From positions 10,594-21,249 of the forward strand of contig DEPW01000111.1 of NCBI GenBank assembly GCA_002358965.1: a stretch of DNA of 10,656 bases. The letters run 5' to 3'. The notes beneath the pieces are model-generated. The model was not told where the DNA came from, made no database searches, and saw only the letters and a list, made by a program, of their open reading frames with translations. The stretch is from Bacteroidales bacterium UBA3382. Lineage in GTDB: Bacteria > Bacteroidota > Bacteroidia > Bacteroidales > UBA932. Shown piece by piece: positions 1-7,086 of the stretch; position 1 is the first letter of the stretch, and each line of letters begins with the position of its first letter. The translations under genes were made by a program, and so were the position numbers.

Positions 1-1011
1 CTTCACAAGGCGGTGATGAAGGCATACGACAACCTTATCGTTTCAGGGACTTTCCCTTCCTATTTTCTGTACCTGTCCATAGATCCGGCCAAGGTGGATG
101 TCAACATCCATCCGGCCAAGACGGAAGTGAAGTTCGAGGACGAACAGGTAATCTTCCAGATAGTCTATGCCTGTGTACGGGAGGCCCTGGGCAAGAACTC
201 TTTCGTGCAGAGCATAGATTTCGATGTCGAAGGCGTGCCGGAAATCCCGGTCTTCAATCCGCGCGACACTTCCCCTGTCAAAATGCCCCGGATCGATGTG
301 GATGCCTCCTACAATCCGTTCGAGCGCAACCGGGAAGATGCCGGGCCGGACAGACCGTCAGTCCGTCCGGATACCGGGTATGTTCCCGTGCCGCCCCGGA
401 GCTATGGAAGGCTTTTCGAAGAAGATGCGGCCCTGTGCCGCGACGATGTGGTGGTGTTGGGCGGAAAATACATTATATATAAGGAGAAGGACGCATTGAA
501 GTTGGTCGACATCCTCCGGGCACGCGAACGGATACTGTACAGCCGTATGATACAGAGCGTCGCCATGGGAGAAATCCTGACACAGTCTTTGCTTTACCCG
601 GTAGAGCGCGAAGTGGGGGCGCACGGGGTGTCTGTGATTGAAGAGCATTCGGAAATCCTTTCCGAAACAGGCTTCGATATCAGGCCTTTCGGCGAGACCA
701 CCGTCATGGTCTACGGTCTGCCTTCCGGTTACGGAATGGACAGCCAGTCGGTAGCCGACATACTCGATGGCCTGATTGCCTCGTTCGACGATGATCCTGC
801 CGCTTTGAAAAGCGTCATGATTTCCCGTATGGCGGTACGGCTTTCGCATATATCCGCCCTGGCCGACAAATCGGTCCCGGACAAAAGCGAGGCACGCGCC
901 CTGATCGGTCAGCTGTCGGGATGCGAGGACTCGTCGACATCCCCATATTCGGGAAAACGGTGTTACACGACGCTGACGGTTGCCGACCTGGAAAGATTGC
1001 TGACAAAATGA
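1..1011 (+). CDS. mutL: DNA mismatch repair protein MutL, C-terminal part (5' end outside window)
   Basis: MutL is the ATP-driven matchmaker of methyl-independent or methyl-directed mismatch repair, linking MutS to downstream excision. The frame is open from base 1, so the N-terminal ATPase is cut off by the window edge; about 336 residues remain. Visible residues 32-45 carry the MutL family signature VDVNIHPAKTEVKF at the end of the transducer domain. A Pro-rich, poorly conserved linker follows (about 75-150), then the dimerisation domain (GGKYIIYKEKDALKLVDILR at about 154-173). Where endonuclease-type MutL has DQHA(X)2E(X)4E, this protein reads VDILRARERIL (169-179), and where CPHGRP is expected it reads SPYSGKRC (314-321). 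The nicking site therefore looks degenerate, which is an inference from memory of the family motif. A rhomboid gene follows 39 bp downstream on the same strand, so the two probably share a transcript. Confidence 0.95.
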   Translation, partial: LHKAVMKAYDNLIVSGTFPSYFLYLSIDPAKVDVNIHPAKTEVKFEDEQVIFQIVYACVREALGKNSFVQSIDFDVEGVPEIPVFNPRDTSPVKMPRIDVDASYNPFERNREDAGPDRPSVRPDTGYVPVPPRSYGRLFEEDAALCRDDVVVLGGKYIIYKEKDALKLVDILRARERILYSRMIQSVAMGEILTQSLLYPVEREVGAHGVSVIEEHSEILSETGFDIRPFGETTVMVYGLPSGYGMDSQSVADILDGLIASFDDDPAALKSVMISRMAVRLSHISALADKSVPDKSEARALIGQLSGCEDSSTSPYSGKRCYTTLTVADLERLLTK

Positions 1012-1050
1012 CGGAGTTTGCATAAGTTTAAAATGAATATTTTATAAAAA

Positions 1051-1743
1051 ATGGGATATTACGAGACACGAGGGGGAGGCTTTTTCTCCAATATGCCGGT
1101 AGCGGTAAAAAACATCATCCTTGTAAATGTGCTGGTGTACATACTGACACTTTTGACGGGAGATTTCATGTATGAAAAATTCGCATTGTTTTATGTGGAG
1201 TCGCCCATGTTCCATTGGTGGCAGCCGATTACCCACATGTTCATGCACGGAGGGTTTTTCCATATATTTTTCAACATGTACACCCTGCTCATCTTCGGGT
1301 GCGCGCTGGAACGCATATGGGGTCCCAAGAAATTCCTGCTCTTCTATTTTGTGACGGGACTCGGAGCGGCTCTGTTGCATACCGGAGTGACGGCTCTGCA
1401 GGCGGATCATCTGCTGGGACTTGCCCAGGCAGGGGATATGGCGGCTGCCCAGAAATACTGGGCTCTCATGGCGACACCGACGGTTGGCGCATCCGGCGCG
1501 ATATACGGAGTGCTTCTCGGTTACGGCATGCTTTTCCCTAACGATGTGCTCCAGCTGCTCTTCCCTCCGGTGGCTCTGAAAGCGAAGTGGTTCGTGCTGA
1601 TTTTCGCGGCCATAGAGTTGCTTACCGGGGTCTTCGGGACACGCGACGGCATAGCGCATTTCGCCCATCTCGGCGGGATGCTGTTCGGACTGATAATGAT
1701 CTTGTACTGGAAGAAGAGGAACAGGCTGTACTATGAAGGGTAG
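1051..1743 (+). CDS. Rhomboid family intramembrane serine protease
   Basis: A 230-residue polytopic inner-membrane protease that would cleave transmembrane segments of client proteins; the client is unknown. Hydrophobic segments lie at about 18-37, 62-86, 93-116, 145-171, 179-196 and 202-220, matching the six-helix rhomboid core. The catalytic serine is Ser148 in GASGAIYG and the catalytic histidine is His206 in AHFAHLGG. The family motif with the oxyanion-side histidine and asparagine is seen as HGGFFHIFFNMYTL (His71, Asn75). All key residues are present, so activity is expected. The ATG at 1051 has an A-rich leader and no Shine-Dalgarno sequence, usual in Bacteroidota. The gene overlaps the next one by 11 bp, which points to translational coupling. 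As I recall, mutL followed by rhomboid and an EEP-fold gene is a recurring order in this phylum. Confidence 0.95.
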   Translation: MGYYETRGGGFFSNMPVAVKNIILVNVLVYILTLLTGDFMYEKFALFYVESPMFHWWQPITHMFMHGGFFHIFFNMYTLLIFGCALERIWGPKKFLLFYFVTGLGAALLHTGVTALQADHLLGLAQAGDMAAAQKYWALMATPTVGASGAIYGVLLGYGMLFPNDVLQLLFPPVALKAKWFVLIFAAIELLTGVFGTRDGIAHFAHLGGMLFGLIMILYWKKRNRLYYEG

Positions 1744-2821
1744 CTCCCGCAGATTCCGTTTGTCGTCGGTGGTCTTGTCGGTTGTGCTGATTTGTTCGGC
1801 GCTTCTGCTCGGGCTGTGCTACCTGTCGATGTATGTGAATCCTGCCGATTTTTGGCCTTCGGCTCTGCTTACAGTCATCGAATTTCCTGTCGCCATCATC
1901 AATGTCGTGCTTTTGCTCGTGACGGTAATCCGAGGTTCGAGGCTTTTCTGGATACCGCTTGTCGCACTCGTCCCTTTCCTGTTCATCGCCGACAAGCAGG
2001 TGCGTCTTTCCGGTAAAGAGGGAGGGGACGGCCTTCCGGGCGATACGCTTAAGATATTGTCATACAATGTGGGAGGTTTCAGACTTGCGCAGGACGGCAG
2101 GAAGGGGGAGGACCATATGTCCTCGGTCAGGGAAGACGCCATGTCGGTCCTGGAAGGATGCTCTCCCGACATATTGTGCTTTCAGGAGTTCTCCATCGCC
2201 TCGGCGGATTCACTCGAACTGCTTGTGGACGAGTATTTTGAAGGATACTATTACAAATATTATTTCAGGAACGACAAAGGAGCCTATTCCGGCAATCTGA
2301 CCTTAAGCCGTTTTCCCATTACATCTTCGGGCGTGGAGCGCTTCAAGCAGAGCAGCAATCTGGCTCTGTACAGCGACATAGACATAGGCGGAAAGACTAT
2401 CCGTGTCTACAATTGTCATTTCCAGTCGTACAGCATCTCCACCGCAGGTCTGGTAAAATCCATGGTCGAAGACAAGGAGGTCGCCCGCATGACGGGCGAG
2501 CGTGTCCGGGGCTCGATACTGAAGCGTCCCAAGCAGGTCGGACAAGTGCTTGAAAACATGCGCAATTCTCCCTACGAGGCGCTGATATGCGGCGACTTTA
2601 ACGATACGCCCATGTCATATACTTACAGGACTTTGGTGAAAGGCCGTAAAGATACTTTCTCGGAAGCAGGTTCCGGTTTTGCCGCCACTTATTCGAGACT
2701 GTGGCCTCTTTTGAGGATTGACTATGTGTTCGTTCCCGAATTTTTCTCGGTACTTTCGCACGAGACCCCCCGTCTGAAGTTTTCGGACCATTATCCGGTC
2801 ATGGCGGTAATGAAATATTGA
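1733..2821 (+). CDS. Membrane-anchored endonuclease/exonuclease/phosphatase (EEP) family protein
   Basis: A 362-residue protein with three hydrophobic helices at the N-terminus (about 11-33, 42-65, 71-86) followed by an EEP-fold domain (about 104-361), the metal-dependent phosphodiesterase fold of exonuclease III, sphingomyelinases and inositol phosphatases. Active-site residues are visible in order: Asn112 (LSYNVGG), Glu152 (CFQEF), His229 (YNCHFQS), Asp288 and Asn290 (CGDFNDTP), Asp330 (RIDYVF) and Asp352-His353 (SDHYP). The set is complete, so hydrolase activity is likely. The substrate (nucleic acid, phospholipid or other phosphodiester) cannot be read from sequence. Whether the catalytic domain faces cytoplasm or periplasm also stays open, since it depends on the topology of the three helices. 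It starts inside the end of the rhomboid gene and ends 15 bp before tsaC. Confidence 0.9.
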   Translation: MKGSSRRFRLSSVVLSVVLICSALLLGLCYLSMYVNPADFWPSALLTVIEFPVAIINVVLLLVTVIRGSRLFWIPLVALVPFLFIADKQVRLSGKEGGDGLPGDTLKILSYNVGGFRLAQDGRKGEDHMSSVREDAMSVLEGCSPDILCFQEFSIASADSLELLVDEYFEGYYYKYYFRNDKGAYSGNLTLSRFPITSSGVERFKQSSNLALYSDIDIGGKTIRVYNCHFQSYSISTAGLVKSMVEDKEVARMTGERVRGSILKRPKQVGQVLENMRNSPYEALICGDFNDTPMSYTYRTLVKGRKDTFSEAGSGFAATYSRLWPLLRIDYVFVPEFFSVLSHETPRLKFSDHYPVMAVMKY

Positions 2822-2836
2822 CAAATTTTAAAAAAA

Positions 2837-3442
2837 ATGGATGAAAACATATTGAAAGAGACAATCGATTCGGCAGTTTCCGTAATGCGCAAGGGCGGAA
2901 TCATACTTTATCCGACCGATACCGTATGGGGGTTAGGCTGTGATGCCACCAATCCCGAGGCCGTCTCCAGGATATACGCAATCAAGAAGCGTTCCGACAG
3001 CAAGAGCCTCGTCCTGCTTGCCAGCGACATCGACATGATATGCCGTTATGTCGAGGAGATGCCCCCGATGGCGGTTTCGCTGATAGAAGTGAACGACCGG
3101 CCTATGACCATAGTATATCCTTCGGCCATAGTTTCAGCAGGGAGTGTTTCTTCGTTCTCTCTTGCACGGAACTGCGTGGCGGAAGACGGCTCTGTGGGCA
3201 TAAGGATACCTCTTTCCGATTATTGCCGCCGTATGGTCGCACGACTGGGCCGTCCGATCGTATCGACTTCGGCCAACATCTCCGGAGAGCCTACCCCGAA
3301 ATCCTTTGCAGGGATATCGGACGAGATACGCAAGGCTGCGGACTATATAGTCGACCCTGCGCTTGAGTCCGAGTCCACCGGCCATTCATCCTCTGTAATC
3401 AAGGTCGGTGTAGACGGGGAGATTGCCGTTATTCGTCCCTGA
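2837..3442 (+). CDS. tsaC: L-threonylcarbamoyladenylate synthase (Sua5/YrdC/TsaC family)
   Basis: Makes threonylcarbamoyl-AMP from threonine, bicarbonate and ATP, the first step of N6-threonylcarbamoyladenosine (t6A37) synthesis on ANN-decoding tRNAs. The 201-residue length fits the short, single-domain TsaC/YrdC form without the Sua5 extension. Family motifs: LYPTDTVWGLGCDA (24-37), IKKRSDSKSL (49-58) with the substrate-binding KxR, DRPMTIVYP (87-95), SVGIRIP (119-125) and RPIVSTSANISGEP (139-152). The ATG at 2837 follows an A-rich leader 15 bp after the EEP gene, so it is probably the last gene of the mutL-rhomboid-EEP operon. Its last 14 bp overlap the end of the convergent rsmE. The partner ATPase TsaE is encoded about 1.4 kb away on the other strand. 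Confidence 0.95.
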   Translation: MDENILKETIDSAVSVMRKGGIILYPTDTVWGLGCDATNPEAVSRIYAIKKRSDSKSLVLLASDIDMICRYVEEMPPMAVSLIEVNDRPMTIVYPSAIVSAGSVSSFSLARNCVAEDGSVGIRIPLSDYCRRMVARLGRPIVSTSANISGEPTPKSFAGISDEIRKAADYIVDPALESESTGHSSSVIKVGVDGEIAVIRP

Positions 3443-4235
3443 CGGTCTGGAAGGCGTTGTATGCGGCGGCTACTGCCATGAGTGCGGCGGTCTCCGTCCT
3501 TAGCCGGGAGTCGCCCATCGATACGGGAATGAAGCCGTGCGAGAGTGCGAGGGCGGCTTCTTCTTCGCTGAAATCCCCTTCCGGGCCTATCATGACGAGT
3601 ATTTCCGGCTTGCTGCCGTCAAAGCGTCCTTTGCAGTCTTTGAAGTGTCTCATTATTTCGGAAAACATGTCTTTCCTCTTGTCTTCCGTCCCGTCGTGGG
3701 GACAATAGGCTATCATCTTCAGGCATTGTGGGGCGTTTGCGGACGATTCAATGAATCTGTCCGTTTCCACGCAGCCGTGCAATGAAGGGATTTTGCCCTT
3801 GAGCGACTGTTTGGCGGCGGCGAGCAGCAACCTTCCGGCCCGTTCCGGCTTTATCGTCCTGCGTTCCGAATGCTCGCCGATTATCGGAGTAATGTCGTCT
3901 ATGCCGATTTCCGTGGCCTTTTCCATGAACCATTCGAATCTGTCCATGTTTTTCGTCGGGCAGCATGCCACATGTAAAGAGTAGCCGTGGCCGCCCCATC
4001 CGGGATTTGCGTTTTCCACCCTTATCGCGCAATGTCTTGCACAAGCCTCGGTTATCATGCATTCATACATGCAGCCGTTCCCGTCTATGACATTTATCTT
4101 GTCCCCTGTGCGGTGCCTGAGCACTTTTATGCAATGTGCGGACTCGTCTTCGTCCAGATGGCTTTCGGACCCTTTTGAGGCCTGCATGCCAGCGTTTGCC
4201 ATTGCTTGCAGTTCTTCTGAATAGAAAATTTCCAT
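3429..4235 (-). CDS. rsmE: 16S rRNA (uracil1498-N3)-methyltransferase
   Basis: RsmE methylates N3 of U1498 in 16S rRNA with S-adenosylmethionine, acting on the assembled 30S subunit. From the chosen ATG (4233-4235) the protein has 268 residues, slightly longer than the usual 240-250. The N-terminal PUA-like part includes HCIKVLRHRTGDKINVIDG (about 34-52). The C-terminal SPOUT methyltransferase shows EKATEIGIDDITPI (106-119), IGPEGDFSEEE (216-226) and SRLRTETAALMA (243-254), the trefoil-knot cofactor site; GDF in place of GGF is a variant I associate with Bacteroidota. The frame stays open to 4268, but that would put the start inside a promoter-like box (4266-4273), and MEIFYSEEL matches the usual family beginning. 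It is convergent with tsaC and divergent from the phosphoesterase gene. Confidence 0.94.
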   Translation of the reverse strand: MEIFYSEELQAMANAGMQASKGSESHLDEDESAHCIKVLRHRTGDKINVIDGNGCMYECMITEACARHCAIRVENANPGWGGHGYSLHVACCPTKNMDRFEWFMEKATEIGIDDITPIIGEHSERRTIKPERAGRLLLAAAKQSLKGKIPSLHGCVETDRFIESSANAPQCLKMIAYCPHDGTEDKRKDMFSEIMRHFKDCKGRFDGSKPEILVMIGPEGDFSEEEAALALSHGFIPVSMGDSRLRTETAALMAVAAAYNAFQTVRDE

Positions 4236-4265
4236 TTTTCCGATATTTTCCCGGTTCCCTGATGG

Positions 4266-4273
4266 CAAAAATA
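4266..4273 (-). promoter_or_regulatory. Candidate -7 box of the rsmE promoter (TATTTTTG)
   Basis: The minus strand reads TATTTTTG, a fit to the Bacteroidota TAnnTTTG box, 30 bp before the rsmE ATG. A TTG lies 24 bp further upstream, a longer gap than the usual 19-21, so the -33 box is uncertain. The same octamer stands at a similar distance from comM. Confidence 0.45.
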
Positions 4274-4313
4274 CTTATTTTTTATAACTTGCCGTGTCAA
4301 TGTTTGCAATAAA

Positions 4314-4814
4314 ATGGCGTACATCGGTCTGATATCTGATACTCACGGCCTTTTCGACGACAGTCTGCGCTCTTTCCTCGCCCCTGTCGACGAGATATGG
4401 CATGCGGGGGATTTCGGCACGGCGGAATGTGCCGACGACATAGCGGCCTTCAAGCCTCTTAAAGGGGTTTACGGCAATTGCGACGGTTATGACATAAGGG
4501 CGGATTATCCCGAACACCTGTTTTTCGAAACAGGGGGGATGTCTGTGTTGATGAGGCATATAGGCGGATATCCCGGAAGGTACGACCCCAAGGCGCGAAA
4601 GCTCATCGACGAACTCCGTCCCGGTATCTTCGTCTGCGGCCATTCGCACATATTGAAAGTGGTGAACGATGCAAAACGCGACATGCTCGTCATCAATCCC
4701 GGGGCTGCCGGCATCTTCGGCTTCCACCAAGTCCGTACCGCCCTGCGTTTCAGGATCGATTCAGGCCGCATTTACGACATGGAAGTATGCGAGTGGGACA
4801 AGCTTACAAAGTGA
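4314..4814 (+). CDS. YfcE/MJ0936-type metallophosphoesterase
   Basis: A 166-residue calcineurin-like phosphoesterase of the small YfcE/MJ0936 type, dinuclear-metal enzymes active on model phosphodiesters; the cellular substrate is not known. Metal ligands visible: Asp9 and His11 (ISDTHG), Asp33 (HAGDFG), Asn55 (YGNCDG), His82 (MRHIGGYPGRY), His110 and His112 (CGHSH), followed by the family NPGA (128-131). The HIGGYPGRY segment differs from the HGH form of the Escherichia coli protein but I recall it as common in Bacteroidota. The ATG at 4314 has no Shine-Dalgarno sequence. It is divergent from rsmE across a 78-bp AT-rich gap, where TAACTTG (4285-4291) is a weak candidate promoter box. The last 11 bp overlap the end of the convergent tsaE. 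Confidence 0.93.
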   Translation: MAYIGLISDTHGLFDDSLRSFLAPVDEIWHAGDFGTAECADDIAAFKPLKGVYGNCDGYDIRADYPEHLFFETGGMSVLMRHIGGYPGRYDPKARKLIDELRPGIFVCGHSHILKVVNDAKRDMLVINPGAAGIFGFHQVRTALRFRIDSGRIYDMEVCEWDKLTK

Positions 4815-5241
4815 ACCTCAGCCTCCTCGCCCCGTCTTCATCGACATCGATGTACACCCGTAGCGTTTCTTCGGGAAGCAGCTCTTCGATGTTTTCAGGC
4901 CATTCGATGTAGCAAGGGAAACCGCTGTCGAAATATTCGTCGACTCCTATGTCCTCGGCTTCCGCAAGTTTCTCTATCCTGTAAAAATCGAAATGATATA
5001 TCGGATTTCCGGCTTCAGTCCTGTATTCGTTGGCAATCGTGAATGTCGGGGAGCAGACCGTATCCTCGACCCCTTGCTGGCGGCAGAGTTCCGTGATGAA
5101 GGTCGTCTTTCCTCCTCCCATCTTGGCATAGAATGCTATGATATCGTGCCCGGCCGTCTCTTTGAGAAATTCCTTCGCCGCTTCCGGAAGCTCCGACAGG
5201 TCTTTCATCGTTATTTCAATCGTGTCAGTTGTGTCGTCCAT
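4804..5241 (-). CDS. tsaE: tRNA t6A biosynthesis ATPase TsaE
   Basis: TsaE is the P-loop ATPase that cycles the TsaB-TsaD complex during t6A37 formation on tRNA. The 145-residue protein has a Walker A loop MGGGKTTF (41-48), switch-like SPTFTIANEY (64-73), the family motif IYHFDFYRI (81-89) and YIEWPENI (111-118), ending in the usual short acidic C-terminus. The ATG at 5241 is preceded by AAAGGA with a 6-nt gap (5248-5253 on the plus strand), one of the few clear Shine-Dalgarno sequences in the window. The frame extends to a TTG at 5268, but that overlaps a promoter-like box, so I reject it. It lies downstream of comM on the same strand, separated by 183 bp with two hairpins, and probably has its own promoter. 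It is convergent with the phosphoesterase gene. Confidence 0.95.
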   Translation of the reverse strand: MDDTTDTIEITMKDLSELPEAAKEFLKETAGHDIIAFYAKMGGGKTTFITELCRQQGVEDTVCSPTFTIANEYRTEAGNPIYHFDFYRIEKLAEAEDIGVDEYFDSGFPCYIEWPENIEELLPEETLRVYIDVDEDGARRLRFTL

Positions 5242-5247
5242 AGTCGT

Positions 5248-5253
5248 TCCTTT
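5248..5253 (-). promoter_or_regulatory. Ribosome binding site of tsaE
   Basis: AAAGGA on the minus strand, 6 nt before the ATG at 5241. It decides the start of tsaE, because the alternative upstream TTG has no such element. Confidence 0.6.
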
Positions 5254-5265
5254 AATCAGTCTCTG

Positions 5266-5283
5266 CAAAATTAAGAAGTTGTT
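5266..5283 (-). promoter_or_regulatory. Candidate tsaE promoter with extended upstream motif
   Basis: The minus strand reads AACAACTTCTTAATTTTG. The last eight bases, TAATTTTG (5266-5273), fit the TAnnTTTG box of Bacteroidota and lie 24 bp before the tsaE ATG. The preceding ten bases are identical to those before the mlaE box at 7087-7104. No convincing -33 TTG is visible at the usual distance. Confidence 0.5.
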
Positions 5284-5296
5284 CCGTATTTTACTT

Positions 5297-5326
5297 AGAA
5301 GCTGTTTAATATTTTAAGCAGCTTCT
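5297..5326. repeat. Inverted repeat, 13-bp arms, 4-bp loop, in the comM-tsaE spacer
   Basis: Arms 5297-5309 (AGAAGCTGTTTAA) and 5314-5326 (TTAAGCAGCTTCT) pair at 12 of 13 positions around TATT; the exception, T5305 with G5318, is a U-G wobble only in a plus-strand transcript. No U-run follows on either strand, so a classical intrinsic terminator is not supported. The arms resemble the AACAACTTCTTAA element just downstream, which suggests a protein-binding palindrome or a remnant of a small repeat. Confidence 0.6.
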
Positions 5327-5358
5327 TAAAACCGCTGAAAAATTCTGAACCCTGAAGC

Positions 5359-5385
5359 CGTGCCTACATGGGGGAGGTAGGCACG
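5359..5385. repeat. GC-rich inverted repeat, 9-bp arms, 9-bp loop
   Basis: Arms CGTGCCTAC (5359-5367) and GTAGGCACG (5377-5385) pair perfectly around a purine-rich loop, ATGGGGGAG. A third partial copy, GTAGGCA, follows at 5398-5404. It lies 40 bp after the comM stop codon and might protect the 3' end of comM mRNA or end transcription. No T-run follows directly, so function is open. Confidence 0.55.
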
Positions 5386-5424
5386 CCGGCGGGCTTTGTA
5401 GGCAGTCCTAAGCCCCGTCCCTGA

Positions 5425-6960
5425 TTACAGGACATTGCCGGCCTTGCGGTACGAAACTGCCTGGGCGATGTGTTCTTCACGGACGAGGTCTTCATTGTCG
5501 AGATCGGCAATTGTGCGTGCCATACGCAGGATCCTTAAGAATCCCCTGGCCGACAATCCCAGGCGGTCGACCGTCTTTTGGCAATAAGATGCTTCTTTCA
5601 CCCCGGCGATGCAGTGTTTCCTGACATCTTCCATGTCCATCATGCTGTTAAGCCGGATGCGCTGCCCGTAAAACCGTTCTTTCTGTCTGTCGCGCGCCGT
5701 GCCCACTCTTAACGCGATATGTGCGCTGTCCTCTTCACCCTGCGTGAAAGCGAGGCTTTTGCCGGAAACCGGAGGCATGTACACACGCAAATCGATTCTG
5801 TCCATAAGGGGGCCTGAAAGTTTCCCGAGATGTCTTTCGATTGCGTTGTCGCTGCATCTGCACCGGCCTTTTTCGCCATAGTATCCGCATGGACAGGGGT
5901 TTGCTGCGAGAATCAGCATGAAACATGCAGGATAACGGATTCTGTGATAAAGCCGTGAAATGATTATTTCCTTGTTTTCCATCGGCTCCTTTAGCGCATC
6001 CAGCACCCCTTTGCGGATTTCCGTGGCCTCGTCTATGAACAGCACGCCGTTGTGCGCCAGGGAGATCTCTCCGGGCAAGGCGTTGCGCCCTCCTCCTATC
6101 AGCGATGCCATGGTGATGTTCCTGTCCGGCGCGCGGAACGGCCTTCTTCCCTCGGGAGGCATCGCTATTCCCGAGACCGAGTATATCTTTCCGGTCTCGA
6201 TCGCCTCGTCCTTGCTTAATGGAGGCATGATGCCTTGCACGGCTTTTGCCAGAGTGCTCTTTCCGCTTCCGGGCGTTCCTATCATCAGTATGTCGTGCCC
6301 TCCTCCGGCGGCGATTTCGACAGCCCTTTTCGCCGAATGTTGCCCGACTATCTCGCACATGTCCGGGATTGCATCCGCCATCCTCCCGTTACGGGTGTCT
6401 TCGCAGCCGGCTCTGCAGGCAATGTTCCTGGCATTGAACGCAAGCCTGTAACGGTCTTCGGAGACGATATGCAATATGTCGGACAGCTTGTCGGCGTAGA
6501 GGACTTCGATGCTTTCGATTGCAATGGCTTCCATTGCCGGTCCTTTGGGAAGTATCACCCCTTTGAATCCGTTTGCCGAGGCAAGCTGGGCGACAGGCAG
6601 GCCTCCTGGCACAGTACGCAGGCTCCCGTCAAGTGCCAGCTCTCCGAGTATGATGTATTCGGATACTCTTCCCATAGGGGCCTGCTGAGATGAAAATATC
6701 ATTCCCAGGGCGATCGCCGCGTCATAGCCGGTGCCGCTCTTGCGGATATCTCCGGGGGCCAGGTTGATTACTATCCTGTGTCCGGGTATCCTGAACCCTT
6801 CCGCCCTCATGGCCGTAGAGACTCTCATGATGCTTTCCTTTATGGCCGTATCCGGCATGCCTGTAAGATGTATGCCTATTCCTGGCGATATGTCCACTTC
6901 CACGGTTACCGGGACGGCCTCCGTCCCTATGCATTTGGCGCAGTTGATCTTGGTGAGCAT
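5425..6960 (-). CDS. comM: YifB/ComM family Mg-chelatase-like AAA+ ATPase
   Basis: ComM proteins are hexameric AAA+ branch-migration helicases that widen heteroduplex during natural transformation; YifB homologues are also common in bacteria not known to be competent, so the role here is less certain. The 511-residue protein starts MLTKINCAKCIGTEAV, the usual family start. The N-terminal Lon-protease-like (ChlI) domain spans about 15-170, with GELALDGSLRTVPGGLP (about 106-122). The ATPase core has Walker A GTPGSGKS (228-235), Walker B GVLFIDEATE (305-314), the cysteine motif NPCPCGYYG plus CRC (354-369, possible metal site) and MDRIDL (386-391). The C-terminal Mg-chelatase domain carries LSARGFLRILRMARTIADLD (469-488). 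The frame extends upstream to 7068, but those 36 residues match nothing expected and run through a promoter-like box. It is divergent from mlaE. Confidence 0.94.
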   Translation of the reverse strand: MLTKINCAKCIGTEAVPVTVEVDISPGIGIHLTGMPDTAIKESIMRVSTAMRAEGFRIPGHRIVINLAPGDIRKSGTGYDAAIALGMIFSSQQAPMGRVSEYIILGELALDGSLRTVPGGLPVAQLASANGFKGVILPKGPAMEAIAIESIEVLYADKLSDILHIVSEDRYRLAFNARNIACRAGCEDTRNGRMADAIPDMCEIVGQHSAKRAVEIAAGGGHDILMIGTPGSGKSTLAKAVQGIMPPLSKDEAIETGKIYSVSGIAMPPEGRRPFRAPDRNITMASLIGGGRNALPGEISLAHNGVLFIDEATEIRKGVLDALKEPMENKEIIISRLYHRIRYPACFMLILAANPCPCGYYGEKGRCRCSDNAIERHLGKLSGPLMDRIDLRVYMPPVSGKSLAFTQGEEDSAHIALRVGTARDRQKERFYGQRIRLNSMMDMEDVRKHCIAGVKEASYCQKTVDRLGLSARGFLRILRMARTIADLDNEDLVREEHIAQAVSYRKAGNVL

Positions 6961-6985
6961 TTGTTCGGTCGTTTTGCTTCTGCTG

Positions 6986-6993
6986 CAAAAATA
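6986..6993 (-). promoter_or_regulatory. Candidate -7 box of the comM promoter (TATTTTTG)
   Basis: The minus strand reads TATTTTTG 25 bp before the comM ATG, the same octamer and nearly the same spacing as for rsmE. I see no clear -33 TTG, so this rests on the -7 box and its position. Confidence 0.45.
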
Positions 6994-7086
6994 GGCCGTC
7001 CGCCTGTAACGCATGCTTGAAAATCGCAAAATCTCGCCACTTTGTATTATCTTGCGGTTTTCGCACATAATTGGGGTGAATTTCCA

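Noticed and set aside
1012..1050. Independent promoter for the rhomboid gene
   Set aside because: The 39-bp gap is AT-rich, but I find no TAnnTTTG box, so co-transcription with mutL is simpler.
358..1668. Open frames antisense to mutL and the rhomboid gene (about 210-220 codons)
   Set aside because: They have no plausible protein features and are explained by the codon bias of the genes on the plus strand.
4236..4268. An 11-residue N-terminal extension of RsmE
   Set aside because: Its start would lie inside the TATTTTTG box, and MEIFYSEEL is the expected family start.
5242..5268. A TTG start 27 bp upstream of the chosen tsaE ATG
   Set aside because: It overlaps the candidate promoter, while the ATG at 5241 has AAAGGA at good spacing.
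5297..5330. Intrinsic terminator between comM and tsaE
   Set aside because: The stem is AT-rich and neither strand has a U-run directly after it; it is kept only as an inverted repeat.
6961..7068. A 36-residue N-terminal extension of ComM in the same frame
   Set aside because: The family normally starts at MLTKI-type sequence, the extension looks like translated spacer, and it runs through the candidate comM promoter.
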